Source of the DNA: Lingula anatina
Taxonomy: Eukaryota > Brachiopoda > Lingulata > Lingulida > Lingulidae
Direction of reading: 5' to 3'
Assembly: GCF_001039355.2 (NCBI RefSeq)
Contig: NW_019773781.1
Location: 66,941 to 125,372 of the forward strand
Length of the DNA: 58,432 bases
Shown one piece after another: positions 10,720-22,799 of the stretch (its first letter is position 1; each line of letters begins with the position of its first letter). The position numbers were made by a program, and so were the translations under genes. The notes below the pieces were generated by a model that was given only the letters and a program-made list of their open reading frames with translations, had not been told where the DNA came from and searched no databases.

Positions 10720-12260
10720 GGTGTCAATGTCTGTAGCCTTCAGAAACATAACGAGTGATAAAATACCCTTTATTCTAAGTCGCATTGCACTTACAAACCA
10801 TTTTATTTTAAAGCATCTCTTTTAACACAGCTGAAAACCATTTATTTTTGCAATTGCGATCTTTTATGTGACAAAAGAAGTGGGAAATTAAAATTTTTAT
10901 AGGTGGTTAGAATAATCTTTTTGTATGAAATTTGTGCCGAAGTAAAGTTATTTGGTGATTTTTTTTCCTTTACTCTAAAACACCGATTTAAAATGATAGT
11001 GCTCAAGATATGCCTGGCCTAGTGACGTCAAGCGCATCAAATATTACGGCATTACATTGCGTGTGAGACGCTTTATACTATCAAACATGCAATTGTCTGC
11101 CTACATGCGATCATATACAGTATGTTTATACGTTGATATTCCTTCACATTTATACAGCACTCCACTACTGAGCAATTATTATTTTTAAAAAATGGCATTT
11201 CTCGCCCAGAGAAAATATGAGGCGCAACTAACACACTATAGTGTCCGTCATCTCTTTTATCACAGCCAAATGCACCCATATTTATCTAGAAACCAAGTCC
11301 GGAAGTAGCATATAGATTGCCCTATATATCATGTCACCGGAAGTAATGGATAGGAAGTAAGAGGATCAATGTATAACAATGCGTCGCAAGGACCAAGGAA
11401 GAGATATTTAGTTTTTGGTGGTGATCCGGATCAAAAATCAATCAATGATCAATAATAAAAAATCAATCATCAACATAACTCATAACGTTATGGACCGATT
11501 TTGATGAAATTTTCAGGGTAGGTCAGAAATGGGTTAACTTAGAAGTGATAAGTTTTTGGTGGTGATCCGGATCAATAATCAACCAATTATCCATAATAAA
11601 AAGAATACTGTCTTGGCGGAGGTCTGCGCTCTCGAAGTGCTTTTCTAATTGTCATTCTATTAATTCCCCAAGAGCTCAATGTCACCTCCTGTAAAAGACA
11701 TAACGACTTTTTAACATAACAAGCCTCACATATGAGCAATTAAGCTGTTGACCTTAATTTTTTTTGCAACAGAATGTCTTAAACGGAGCGGGCGCATCAG
11801 AAATAAACGCCCAACTAATGATATATTAATGAAAATGCACAAATTGAAAACTCATTTTATAAATTTTGAGCTAAAAATCATTTTTCGCAAGTCTTGGAAG
11901 TAATGAGCTACCTGATCACGTGTGACTGGTGACGACATACAAGCCATCGGAGGAGAGAACCAGCTCGTCAAGCAGTCAAACTAAACTGCCATTATCTACA
12001 GGCACTGTACCTGTAAGATGAATTTTCAAACCCCTGATAACAATTTATACCCATCCACCTCTCTTACTTGAGAAGTTTAAATTCTCGTGAAGCCAGGTGC
12101 CTGTCTACACAATTCTTAATCTTGCATTTAAATACCTCTATCCCAACAAGTATAAAATATTGAGCGTATTTTAATCATTCGCTTTGAGGTCCATGTTATC
12201 TGTTTAAAGGCAGAAAGAAGCGTCAAATAAAAAAAAAAATCTTCATCTATTCAGTGCTGG
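10720..12260. other. Intergenic between genes A and B
   Basis: No coding exon seen. It contains the direct-repeat element at 11400-11655 (separate entry) and AT-rich unique-looking sequence. Confidence 0.5.
11400..11655. repeat. Dispersed repeat with doubled GTTTTTGGTGGTGATCCGG
   Basis: GTTTTTGGTGGTGATCCGGA occurs at about 11411 and 11550, flanking CCGATTTTGATGAAATTTTC and GTAGGTCAGAAATGG. It then runs into TTGGCGGAGGTCTGCGCTC. The look is that of a common dispersed noncoding element; a diverged piece (GGCGGATTTTTATTTAAAAG, then GATAGGTCAGAAA) lies at 36427-36470. I do not name the family. Confidence 0.55.
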
Positions 12261-12295
12261 GATGTCTGTAATGTAAAAGAAACCAGAAACGCCTC

Positions 12296-12342
12296 CGGAG
12301 TCAAAAGGTCGTTATCTATTACCTAACAACCTTTTGACTCCG
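12296..12342. repeat. Perfect hairpin upstream of gene B
   Basis: CGGAGTCAAAAGGT pairs exactly with ACCTTTTGACTCCG across a 19-nt loop. It interrupts the upstream block shared by genes A and B, so it looks like an insertion or expansion specific to gene B. It is about 320 nt before the ATG. Confidence 0.75.
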
Positions 12343-12570
12343 AATGAAAGACACAGAAACATTTTGATCTATAGTGAAATTGCTTTATGATTGCTTGACT
12401 CGACAGAGATCCTGCCTGCCACATTTTATGTAGAACTGGATGCTATAAAACCGAACCCTTAGGTGTCTTAAAAACGTATCTTTATTCATGTTGCGCAATT
12501 GCTTTGCAAGATAAACATGTTAACACAGCTATAAAACTGACGAAATAGAGGGAGCGCTTAACGAACTTTG

Positions 12571-12582
12571 CAATAAAAAGGG
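12571..12582 (+). promoter_or_regulatory. Candidate TATA box of gene B
   Basis: CAATAAAAAGGGG lies about 85 nt before the gene B ATG, the place equivalent to the clear TATA box of gene A. It is a weaker match than in A and C. Confidence 0.45.
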
Positions 12583-12660
12583 GACTGAAAGCTGCCTGAT
12601 GCAACACTTCATAGCATCAAGAAAAGACTGGATAACTCACGACAAGACAAAGACGCCAAG

Positions 12661-15600
12661 ATGTTGAAGACTGCATTTTTTCTATGTCTTGTAGGTCTGG
12701 CAGTTTCCATGTAAGTATTCCTTATTGTCATTACATTTATATCTCCTGGGTGTTGTGACAGTGAACAAAGAGGCGTTGTGTTATCTGGATATTGTGGTGA
12801 TTACTTTTCCATTATGTCTTGATGACTTCGAAGGATAAGACAATAACACATGTGACATGACATGACTTTGATTTACGCCTGTGAGTAGAAACATACTGTA
12901 TAAAATATTCAGTTTGACGTGCTAAATGTTTTAATTTAAATGAATGACACACCTGGGTGTCTTTGATTTAAAATGCACAGATTCATTTTAACAACAATGG
13001 CATTATTGATACCATCGCCTGTTTTGCATTTATACTCTGACTAGCTGAGAAATGCAATTTGATGTATGTATAATCAGCAACTGACCATGGACAATCGCCG
13101 ATTATACTAAATGGCCATGACGCACGCACACATACACATACATGTACACACACATAAACACACGTGTGTGTGTGTTTGTCTTGTTTATGAAGCATACATT
13201 TTATTTCCAACGTACCCGAATAATCACCATGAAATCAAACCGTTAGTACCGTGCACTCTAAATATATGAGTTTTAACTTAAAATATATTAACAGCTGAAA
13301 TCAAGACACGCTTCTTTTATGCAGGACCTACATGTACAGTACGTCTTGATTTTTCTATATATTGCATGGGACTTTGAAATATTATATCCAACAATGGGAG
13401 AAATAAAAGACCTTTTGTTCAGTTTTGAATTAACATCTAGCAGATTTGATTCAAGTATTAAACATTTCAATTTCTACACTTTTAAAATAGAGCTGTACCT
13501 GACTGAGTTTTCGATCACATTCGTGATCTTCTTCAGTGTGATGTCATATGGGACGATCACCCCACATTGACCTTGCGCATGCTCAGTTTTGAGAATAACA
13601 CTTATGAATTATTGGGGCCAGGATACAATGTGAATTTGCTCAGTCACATTTTGTAAAGCCCAGCTTGCACTATCCCGACGTCACTCTGCAGATTTCGAAA
13701 ATTCAGAAAGATAAATTTTTGTGCTGTGTTAAGGCTGTGTCAAACTGCTCTTGCCACCTTTTGGCAACATTTATGCAACCACAAAATCTTGCGGTTGCTT
13801 GCAATCACTTTGCAAGCTAATTATGAAGCTATGTCGAATTTTGATCGGTAAGCAGTCGCAAACAGGTTGCAACAAGGTTGCAGTATGGTATCTGCAACCT
13901 CTTATAGACCATCTTCAAGTAACATGTTACCAGTCGCACACCCATAAACAGCCTCTCAGCAACCACTTGGTGATTGAAAACCGGACTGTAGCAATCGCTT
14001 GTCAACTGGTAGCAACAAGGTCGCACAAGAATAAAAAACCTTAGAGAGCAGGAAAGAAGGGAGAAAGAAGAAGAAGAAAGAAGAGGGAACGCTAGGCAAA
14101 ACTGACGTACGCGGTCATCACAAGTGTGTGAGGCAAATGTGAAGCGAAATGGAACTACTTTCGCCGTGCGTTGCTTTCTCCTCAATAGTGGTGAGTGAGA
14201 GCTACGTACAGGTAGCAACACAAACTCAAAAAATGAGTACAATTTTCACGGCCCTGTACCTTGCACCTTGCAATAAGCGTTCCTGCTAAAAAAAGAACAT
14301 CTCATTTGGCCCTTGCAACTCGCAAGGCAAACTTTCGTCTACCTCTACGACCGCAGGGGACGCATTAGCCTAAAATTCGTTCGTCCGGTTGTTACCGTGG
14401 CTGTACAGGTCGCCGACTGCTTTGTAACTGATTTGCAACCGAATGTGTGATTTCCCTTTGTCTTTGTAACCCCGGGCGTTTGCCACTTACAATACAGTCT
14501 AATTAAATCGTGATAGGTCGTGCGCACCGTGTCCTTTTTTTACACTCTCATCCTTTTATTGAGGATACCAAGCACTGGAAAGAGGTTAAATTGTTTGTGT
14601 TGAAACTTTTTGTTTAAGAATATTGGACACATTTAACAATCTGTTCAATTAGTTATGGGATAATGTTGATGGTTAAAATTATGATATTATACATTGCTGA
14701 TTAAATAATTTTCCGTTTTCGCTGCATTCGTGAATTTGTTTCATTGTTTACTTTGATAAAATGGCTTCACAAATTTTTAATGACATCCAGCAATTCATAA
14801 TTGAGGTTTTCGGCATTTTACCTATTATTTTCGCAAAGTGATAAAATAAAGAAGCGTAGCGTCAAAAATCCGTACATTGCTTTTCAGCCTCATATTATTA
14901 TTATTTTTTTTTTTTGTTTTGGTTTCGTAAGTTTGAAATACGTGGTATATGAAAGCCTTGGCAATTAGTATAAAATCTTGCCAGCAAATGCTTTGTTTTC
15001 TTTGTTTAAAATATTATAATTTATGATCTTGATATTTAGAAGGCATACATGAGAAATTATTGAAAGAAGTCTTTGCCCAAACAGACCACCATTCTACGCC
15101 AATTTTATTGTAGTCGCTTTCAACCTTCCTGCGACATAGTTTCGAATGCCTGCGATCGGTAAAAAACAAAAAAAANNNNNNNNNNNNNNNNNNNNNNNNN
15201 NNNNNNNNNNNNNNNNNNNNNNNNNNNNNNNNNNNNNNNNNNNNNNNNNNNNNNNNNNNNNNNNNNNNNNNNNNNNNNNNNNNNNNNNNNNNNNNNNNNN
15301 NNNNNNNNNNNNNNNNNNNNNNNNNNNNNNNNNNNNNNNNNNNNNNNNNNNNNNNNNNNNNNNNNNNNNNNNNNNNNNNNNNNNNNNNNNNNNNNNNNNN
15401 NNNNNNNNNNNNNNNNNNNNNNNNNNNNNNNNNNNNNNNNNNNNNNNNNNNNNNNNNNNNNNNNNNNNNNNNNNNNNNNNNNNNNNNNNNNNNNNNNNNN
15501 NNNNNNNNNNNNNNNNNNNNNNNNNNNNNNNNNNNNNNNNNNNNNNNNNNNNNNNNNNNNNNNNNNNNNNNNNNNNNNNNNNNNNNNNNNNNNNNNNNNN

Positions 15601-15883
15601 NNNNNNNNNNNNNNNNNNNNNNNNNNNNNNNNNNNNNNNNNNNNNNNNNNNNNNNNNNNNNNNNNNNNNNNNNNNNNNNNNNNNNNNNNNNNNNNNNNNN
15701 NNNNNNNNNNNNNNNNNNNNNNNNNNNNNNNNNNNNNNNNNNNNNNNNNNNNNNNNNNNNNNNNNNNNNNNNNNNNNNNNNNNNNNNNNNNNNNNNNNNN
15801 NNNNNNNNNNNNNNNNNNNNNNNNNNNNNNNNNNNNNNNNNNNNNNNNNNNNNNNNNNNNNNNNNNNNNNNNNNNNNNNNNNN

Positions 15884-15915
<32 letters not shown>

Positions 15916-17052
15916 TGTAAGCGACCAGTTGACAAAATACTGTAAATCGACCGTGCAGTTGCAAGTGGTATGCTACTGGTTATAGCAACCTACTGACAAC
16001 CAAGCAGAGACCGTTTAGCTATCTTTAGGATACCGATATTTTTCATCTTTAGTCGAACTGCTTGTCGGTGCACAAAAAATGGCCTTCATGTGTCAACGAT
16101 CGCAGGCGACCTGTTAGCAACCTTTTGCGATCACTGAGGTTGCAAAGAGGTTGCCAAAAGGTTGCAAGCGCAGTCTGACCCAAGGCTTTAAGAAACCTCG
16201 ATATCGGTTTGCGAACGCTTGGTTTTGAGAATGACGCTCATTCATAATCGGGATCAATGCACAAGATGCAATATGACCTGTTGTCGTTGGGATGGTTTAC
16301 AGTAAAAAGGGATAATACAGTAGATACAAAATGCCTTGTAGATATTTCTAATTTATTTGCAATGGCTGGTTAATTGAAAACACGTGCATTTTTGAAGAAC
16401 TTATAGTTCTCAATTTTTGGTACGGTATACGTTGCCTTAGACGCAAAGTATATCCCATTTATATCTGCCTCAGATATCAGATGCTGTAGTGTGGACATTG
16501 TGCAGTAATTTATTTTTCGACTGCTAATCCTTTCTGCCGACAGATTTCCCATTGTTATACATTTTGAGTGTTTCGTCAAATGGTATGTCCGGGTATGTGA
16601 TTACATATTGTCTTTTCTGTACTGTTTAAATTGGTTGCTTTTTGGATGTTTAGTAACACTCAGTATTGGTAGGCTCAGGCAGTGATAGCACCCTACGATG
16701 TAAATAAACATGCATTTCTTACAACTTTATTCATAGTATTTATAATACCTTTTTAGGTAATAATGGAGAATGTACCTTTTTTCATAATTTCAGTTTATAT
16801 AAGCATTGAATGACGAATGGTTGGATGATAAATATGTATAACAATTTACTACTTTAGTAGCCATTGTTCAAAAGGTGTCTTTGTTAGGCGCTGTTTTCGA
16901 AACAGCATCATAAATATTCATCGGCATCGGGACATTTTCATATGCTCATCTGTAAAAGAGTAGGTGCAGTTAAAAAGCCTTGTCTTGTTTTTCAGACAAA
17001 AACCGATGATGACCAAAAGATGTGCTGGAACTCACACAAAGAAACCATGTAC

Positions 17053-17122
<70 letters not shown>

Positions 17123-20100
17123 ACATAAACGCAACCACACACATACACAATATTGTAAAAAAGTTAACGCCGCATTCCTGGTTGCAATATGCCCCGTGTA
17201 CCACAACACGCAGCCATACAAGGAGTCCCAGTGTTCCGTTCTACTTATACAGAATGTCCCCTTACTTACCCTCCGGGTCGCTGCGGGTTGTACGGACGGC
17301 CTGGCTCGGTAACTATGGAAATAACATTGTCATCCATACGCTGTTTGGTTTCTGTTAACAATAGTTCCATACCCTGCCCGTCGGGCAATTATCGTGACAG
17401 ACTTTCTGCTAACAAAAGAGCCTAACCCTAGCTCGCTGAGATAAAGATCGAAGGTGAGCGTGGTCGCAATTAAGTGTTCGTCCAATCGTTAATTGACCTT
17501 TAATGCGCGGTGGCTTCACTCTACTTTGATCACTCTACTCTGATACGGAGATTTTAAGTATAAGAACTTGCCAACAGTGATTTTTAAAAGTCGCTTTACC
17601 AAAAAGATTCGGTGATGACAGCAATTTTCGTGTACATTGTAACTATGAATTGACTGAATTTACATAGAGTTTAATAAATTAATTTATGAATTTATTAAAG
17701 ATCAAATAAAACACTACTCGTACTTGTACATGTAATATTTATTAGGCTTCAAACTGTCTTTACTATATACATATTATTAACAAGATTGAAATTCATTTTT
17801 ATAGTATGTCCTTATATTTCTATTAGCTTTGTTCATAGACGAAATGCATTTTTCCACAAAAGACTTGTCAGTTGTTTCAGTGATAAACATTTTGTTAGCC
17901 ATATCTTTAATATAGTTCAGTCTATATTTGCATATAGGATCTCTCCCATCTACACCCGTAACATTTCTGTCCTTTCGTATTCGTTCATCAATCGTAAACA
18001 ACCTTCCCATCAACTGAACGCAAAAGATTCCTCTTCACACCCAGGCCACAGAAAGAAAACCGTAGCGTCTTTCTGAACTTTCTGTGAACAACGAAGTCTG
18101 GCAGATTCTATTACGGTGAGCTCCCCTGATGACCACTGCACGATGCAGTATTTATAATGTTTTGTCTCTTGTCTTGTCGCCATGATGATGTACTGTGTGA
18201 TTTTAGCACATGCAGCGTGAAGAGTGTGTAGACCAAGGGAAGTCCAGGACAATATATACCAGAACGCAAGAAGCCATTGAGCACTATCCTTTTTGTCCTA
18301 CACATAAAAGAAAGAAGCCAATGAACAATTTCTATTTTGTCGTACAGGGGTCCAGTCCAGGTGTGCATGAATTACTTAATGATGCCGGCATGCTTCCAAA
18401 TTGCTTGCTTTTAAAATTAGCTTAAAGTTTAAATTGACCTTAATTATTGTAAGAGTACCGTTGGAATACTCAGAATGCGCTTGAATTCGCCTGGAATGAT
18501 AAGTGCACTTTCGTCTGTTTTAGCTCTCAAATACAGTTCGAATGTGTTTGGAAAACTAGGAATATCTATAATGCTGTCAGAAGGCAACTGTTTCTCTATC
18601 ATTGTTTGATATGTAATTCAAAACGATAGGAATAGTTCATCTTTACGATCTAAAGCCCAAACTTAACCAAAAGCCTTCTTCATACTTAAAAGCATCAAAA
18701 GAAATTAATTTAAAAAGCTGGATTACAATCTCTCGGGCTAACTTCACTGGTTGGCACGTGTCATCTCACATTAATTAACAATCAGTTCAGATTAGCTTTA
18801 TTCATGCTGGGTAAACACAGTGATTAAGCCCTGAGTATTACATAATCACGACTGTGTGACACGCGTCGTCTAAAATTAATGTTAACATTGCGATGACGCT
18901 CTTCAATCCAAACTAATCAATTGCACATAATTCTAAATCAACTGACACGTGTCAACAGGATTGTTTGTGTATCTGGACTTCCTAAATGGCCAAGAAGTAT
19001 TCTGTATAATATGACATGTTTATGTCACTGATTTCTGTGCCATCGTGTCACCTGCCAAGTGAACGGTATAAATCGACACTCAGATTTTCCAAATCATCAC
19101 AATTCCAGGATGCCTCTTAGCGATTACGTGCGTCTGCGTATCATAACCCTCCGAGAACAAGGGGTGCGAATTAAAAACATAACCGCACAAGTGGAAAATG
19201 AAGGCCATAAAGTGTCGCGACAAGCCATTTACTATGTGTTAAAGAAATACGATGAAGGGCTTGGTATTGCAGATAAGCCACGAAGTGGACGTCCCTCAAA
19301 GGTTGACCTGCGCCACATGAACGTTAAAGACGAGGAGATGACCAAGCATCAAGCATCAAGCATTTTTAACAGAATAAATGTACGACCCTTCAATAAAGTG
19401 TTCTCTTTGTAACACATTATTTTCAATAATTCAAAACAGATAAGTGTAATAAATATATTAATCACCTAAAGAAGGTGATTCCAGCGGTAATTAAGAGAGA
19501 AGGTCGTGCATCAGGCTACTAAACTAGCAACACATGTAATAAAGGTAATGAGACATTGATATTTATTTGATGTATTAGCTATTTAAAATTTTCCATTTTA
19601 ACTACGCTTTTGTTGATCGTGACTTATTATCATCAAATAAAATTGTTATACATGTTTTAAAACTAAGCCTGATTTGTTCTTCAGAGTTTTGTTCTAATAT
19701 TCGACTTGCCTTTACTCGAGTCTTCTGTTGCAGTTGATACATAACCCGGTATTGTTTGCTCGTGTCGATAGCAATCTCTTTGCATCAGCTATAATAGAAA
19801 CCTTAAGTGAGGCAATTAAGAAGGGGCAGACCGTGTTCGTTGAACCGACTAATTTGGGTGTCCGATAAGGATTGCTTGGGGATTCCCCTACCCTGTAATT
19901 ATCATACGGCCTCTATTGTTCGACCATATGGGGCAGGGTTGGGAAACCATACGGCCATTTGGTAAGGGGACATTCCGGCGGCACTGTAACACCTATCTTA
20001 GTTCTGTGCCCTCCACTTGTGTGATAGCTTACTCAACTGGAAATTCAGTAAGAATATAATAAACATTTTAATCTGCAGTGCTATTGGCAGAGTGTCGGTA

Positions 20101-21227
20101 TATGTTTTAAATCATACTTTATCACTATAAGCATAACTTATAGAACCGAGTTTGTGGCAGTTTTGTAGACCTTATAATTTCAGTGTTAGAACTAGATTCC
20201 CACTTTCAATATTTTCAAACAAAAATACCAGGACAAAAACAAACACGACTTATATACTCATTACACATATAACTCCACACACTTAGCTATTAATAAATGT
20301 GTACGTTCAAAAATGCCAACAAGTCTTAAAGTTTAAAGGGATAATAACTCTTCGTTGTGGACAAAAAATGAATTTTCCTGGAGTAAACAACAATTTTTCT
20401 CATACTGACCAATGGTTAATGAATCCATTTTTTACATTCCTTGTTTTTTTTTTCATAATCTCTTAAGATATTATAACAGAGTATAGCCATCAATGGAGCT
20501 CAGATATCAGAATAATAGCTGTAACTGCCGTTTTTGTTGTGAAACGGAATATATTCTATTTCTTTGAGTTGTTTACAATGTTTTTATTGTGAAACATAGA
20601 TCTCATTCGAAGAGTTATTATCCCTTTAATGAAAAAAATCAATTTAGTGAATTAAAAGTAATTTTCCCCATGGTATTTTTGCCAATTTGTTTAGATATAT
20701 CAGTATATGTATTGATTTTATTCCATTCCAGCCGTGTGCCGTGACGAGTACTTGCCAGGGGGGTCTTTTACACAGAAAGTCCCAATAAAAGGAAAGGGTT
20801 ATCATGGACAGACAGCTGGGTTGGTTGATAACATATCTTCTATAGTCATGTGCCAAGTGTGCATAGTGTTCAAATGTGATCTTATTAAGAGAAAAAAACG
20901 AATTCTTTTTACAATCGGCTTAGGGTATTGGGACAATCTTAATAAAAGAATGCAGAACAAACTTTATTTGAACACACCACATTTTGTGTGTATTACCTTA
21001 ACCCATCACTTCAGGTGGCCAACATTTCATATTTCATCGTCGCTTGGTAATTAACACTTTTCAGATACAGAATTGAAACTGTCACCTACGGACCGAGTAA
21101 AAAGCTGTACTTCGCTTACTCTGAAGACGAGACATGTTACTGGCAGTGTCACGTTCGGCCCGTGGCTATCCTCAGACCTTGTCCCCTGGGGACGGTGTTC
21201 AAGGAGGAGCTACAGGCCTGCGTGTAG
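12661..21227 (+). CDS. Gene B: small secreted chitin-binding (CBM14-like) protein
   Basis: Four coding exons: 12661-12710, 16996-17048, 20732-20819 and 21065-21227. They join in phase to give 117 residues. Exon 1 is a signal peptide (MLKTAFFLCLVGLAVSM). Exon 2 is reduced, with a single Cys (TKRCAG) where genes C and D have three. Exons 3-4 form the peritrophin-A-like module: VCRDEYLPGG, CYWQC, PCP and a last Cys one residue before the stop. The exon 3 donor is GTTGGT, as in gene A. Much of exon 4 matches gene A closely (YRIETVTYGPSKKLYFA), so the two are recent duplicates. The introns are far larger than in A because of insertions: the gapped element at 13727-16190 and a Tc1-like fragment. 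A donor 14 nt after the stop and an acceptor at 21507 predict a 3' untranslated intron. Confidence 0.86.
13085..13175. repeat. CA/TG-rich low-complexity tract
   Basis: Imperfect CACA and GTGT runs in intron 1 of gene B. Confidence 0.75.
13727..16190. mobile_element. Gapped inverted-repeat element in intron 1 of gene B
   Basis: The left end reads GTGTCAAACTGCTCTTGCCA then CCTTTTGGCAAC. The right end, read inversely, gives GGGTCAGACTGCGCTTGCAA then CCTTTTGGCAACC. Many GGTTGCAA motifs lie inside. The N-run sits within it, so any transposase would be hidden. Related sequence (GTTTTGAGAAT followed by a diverged tract) lies on both outer sides, at 13588 and 16212. Confidence 0.55.
15176..15883. 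other. Assembly gap (N run)
   Basis: A run of N flanked by AAAAAA on the left and a long A-run on the right. Nothing can be said about its content, and the true length is unknown. Confidence 0.99.
17057..17125. repeat. (CT)n(CA)n compound microsatellite at the exon 2 donor of gene B
   Basis: Begins 9 nt after the exon 2/intron 2 border, directly following GTACGTTAT. The CT part runs to about 17098 and the CA part to 17125. Confidence 0.95.
17204..17425 (+). pseudogene. Possible relic of a Cys-rich chitin-binding exon
   Basis: An open frame in intron 2 of gene B contains ECPLTYPPGRCGLYGRPG and, further on, SIPCPSGNYRDRL before a stop. The CPxxYxPG start and PCPxG end recall exons 3 and 4 of the chitin-binding family, but without the intron between them and without the CYWQC core. 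No splice site joins it in phase: the best acceptor would create a stop with exon 2. It may be a decayed or diverged copy, or chance. Confidence 0.25.
18424..18592 (+). repeat. Fragment of the CCCCCGTCACACT element (family 3)
   Basis: Closely matches 22450-22615, the interior of the full element, including GGAAAACTAGGAATATCTAT and AATGCTGTCAGAAGGCA. The terminal repeats are missing. Lies in intron 2 of gene B. Confidence 0.75.
19059..19412 (+). pseudogene. Truncated Tc1/mariner-like transposase DNA-binding fragment
   Basis: From MPLSDYVRLRIITLREQGVR at about 19090 the frame encodes a helix-turn-helix, then SRQAIYYVLKKYDEG and the GRPSK box typical of the N-terminal DNA-binding part of Tc1-like transposases. 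After DEEMTK the protein departs from the family and ends within about 23 residues. The catalytic DDE domain is absent. It lies in intron 2 of gene B. It is most simply a dead transposon piece; a short DNA-binding peptide or captured exon is a less likely alternative. Confidence 0.75.
20333..20629 (-). mobile_element. Family 1 MITE, copy 2 (reverse orientation)
   Basis: TTAAAGGGATAATAACTCTT at the left and AGTTATTATCCCTTTAA at the right, 297 bp. The interior block reads CCAATGGTTAATGAATCC, the inverse of copies 1 and 3. It ends only about 100 nt before exon 3 of gene B. Confidence 0.8.
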
Positions 21228-21241
21228 TTAGAATATACGAT

Positions 21242-21507
21242 GTAAGTAACACTATGTAAAAATGCGCACCATAGTCAATCTGGTCCTTTGAAGAAAGTAT
21301 CAAGGGGTTGGACAGAGCATACTTAATAATATATATATATACGCATGGAGTGTATTCATATCTTGTCTTTTGCTTCATCCCAAATGTGTACATACAATAT
21401 AGCGCATGTGCTGAGTTTACTTATGGACCTATTTTAGTGTTAACTAACGAACCATATGTCTGCTTTAGCTTTCTTGTTAACCCGTTTTTCTCGTTTTAAT
21501 TTTTTAG
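21242..21507 (+). other. Predicted 3' untranslated intron of gene B
   Basis: GTAAGTAACAC begins 14 nt after the stop, the same donor sequence and place as in gene A. TTTTTTAG|GAAAATGC is the acceptor. The final exon then runs to AATAAA at 22118. Confidence 0.6.
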
Positions 21508-22117
21508 GAAAATGCAGCTCCCGACCTCAATTTGCGCAGTAGATTCCTTGGCATCGAGCTAAAGTTAAATAGCTCAACAGGATGACTTTAACGCCAGCTT
21601 ATAGCAGTTTCAGCTTTAATCCACTTCCGGTACCATAGAACCACCCAGGTTGCTTCACGTGTTGCGTAGACTTCAAAAGCAGTATCCCCGATATGTAACA
21701 GCGATTGCAATTCATACGAACTTCCACGGGCGATAGAAAACACTCATTCTTAATTAACCTGATTTGTCGATTTTTGAATAGTTTCATCCAAGATTTACAT
21801 TGTAATCCATACAATACAGGCGTGATTTTTGGAACAAAGCGATGACTTGAAATCAGTTCAATGTATACATAAAATCATCACTTTTGTAAGTGTTTATTGT
21901 TGTTTACAATCGTTCTTATTTTGATGGAAAATTATATGTGTAGTAAGTAGAGAATTTAAGAAAATTAAGAGTACAAGACAATCGTTCCTACTTTTAAGAC
22001 AGCAAGTTTTGGAATTTATTAACAGAATTTGAAAAGCAGCACGATAAATAACCTATAGTTTGAAATGATAATTATTTACTGATTTCTCTTGCAATGTATT
22101 TATGCAGGTTGTATTGG

Positions 22118-22123
22118 AATAAA
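22118..22123 (+). terminator. Poly(A) signal of gene B
   Basis: AATAAA in the context TTGGAATAAAATCACTTG, homologous to the gene A site at 10690. Confidence 0.65.
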
Positions 22124-22361
22124 ATCACTTGTTGCATTTAATGCTGACCTAGAAATCTGCACAGGACCTCTATGGAGTGGGCGTATTAACTTCTTCGGTC
22201 CTAAATCATTCCTTTGCTCAAAAAGCTCATCATAATCCTCCTTGTAGTTTTTAAACAATCTGGTATTTTGTGTAAAATTTGAGGTAGTCAGCAGCCGCCA
22301 TATTGTCACTAATTTTTGCAGGAAAGCGCTATAACAGCATGTTTTCTTCACTCCTCTTAAG

Positions 22362-22796
22362 CCCCCGTCACACTTATTCGGAATCAGCAGGAATCAAGCA
22401 GAATGAGCCCGAATGAAGACATTTTAAAATTCGCACCACATTCGGCAAAAAAGTTCAAACTGACCTTAATTCTTTTAAGAGTACAGTTGGAATACTCTGA
22501 ATGCGCTTGAATTCGCATGGAATGATCAGTACACTTTCGGCTGTATTAGCTCTCAAATGCAGTTCAAATGTAGTTGGAAAACTAGGAATATCTATAATGC
22601 TGTCAGAAGGCAGTCAATAATTTTCTTCTTGGAATGAACTTCGAAAGTTTTTTACATTCGGGCCGACCACAAGAATGGGTAAAACTATTTGAAATGCACT
22701 CGGAAATTTTAGAATGCTCTTTGAATATCCAGGAACGCACAAAGAATTGTATTTCCGACGGCATTCTTGCTCATTCTGCCTCTAGTGTGACGGGGG
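22362..22796. mobile_element. Short inverted-repeat element, family 3 (CCCCCGTCACACT ends)
   Basis: The left end CCCCCGTCACACTTATTCGG is mirrored by the right end TCTAGTGTGACGGGGG, 435 bp. No transposase. A partial copy lies at 18424-18592. Target duplication is unclear. Confidence 0.8.
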
Positions 22797-22799
22797 TAT

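Noticed and set aside
13829-14242. 137-codon minus-strand frame in the gapped element
   Set aside because: No domain, lies in repeat DNA rich in GGTTGCAA motifs, and shows no splice or start context.
15014-15985. Long open frames across the N run on both strands
   Set aside because: They are made almost entirely of unknown bases.
16942-17358. Open frames spanning the CT/CA microsatellite at gene B exon 2
   Set aside because: They read through the exon 2 donor into simple repeats giving Ser-Leu and His-Thr runs; only 16996-17048 fits the gene model.
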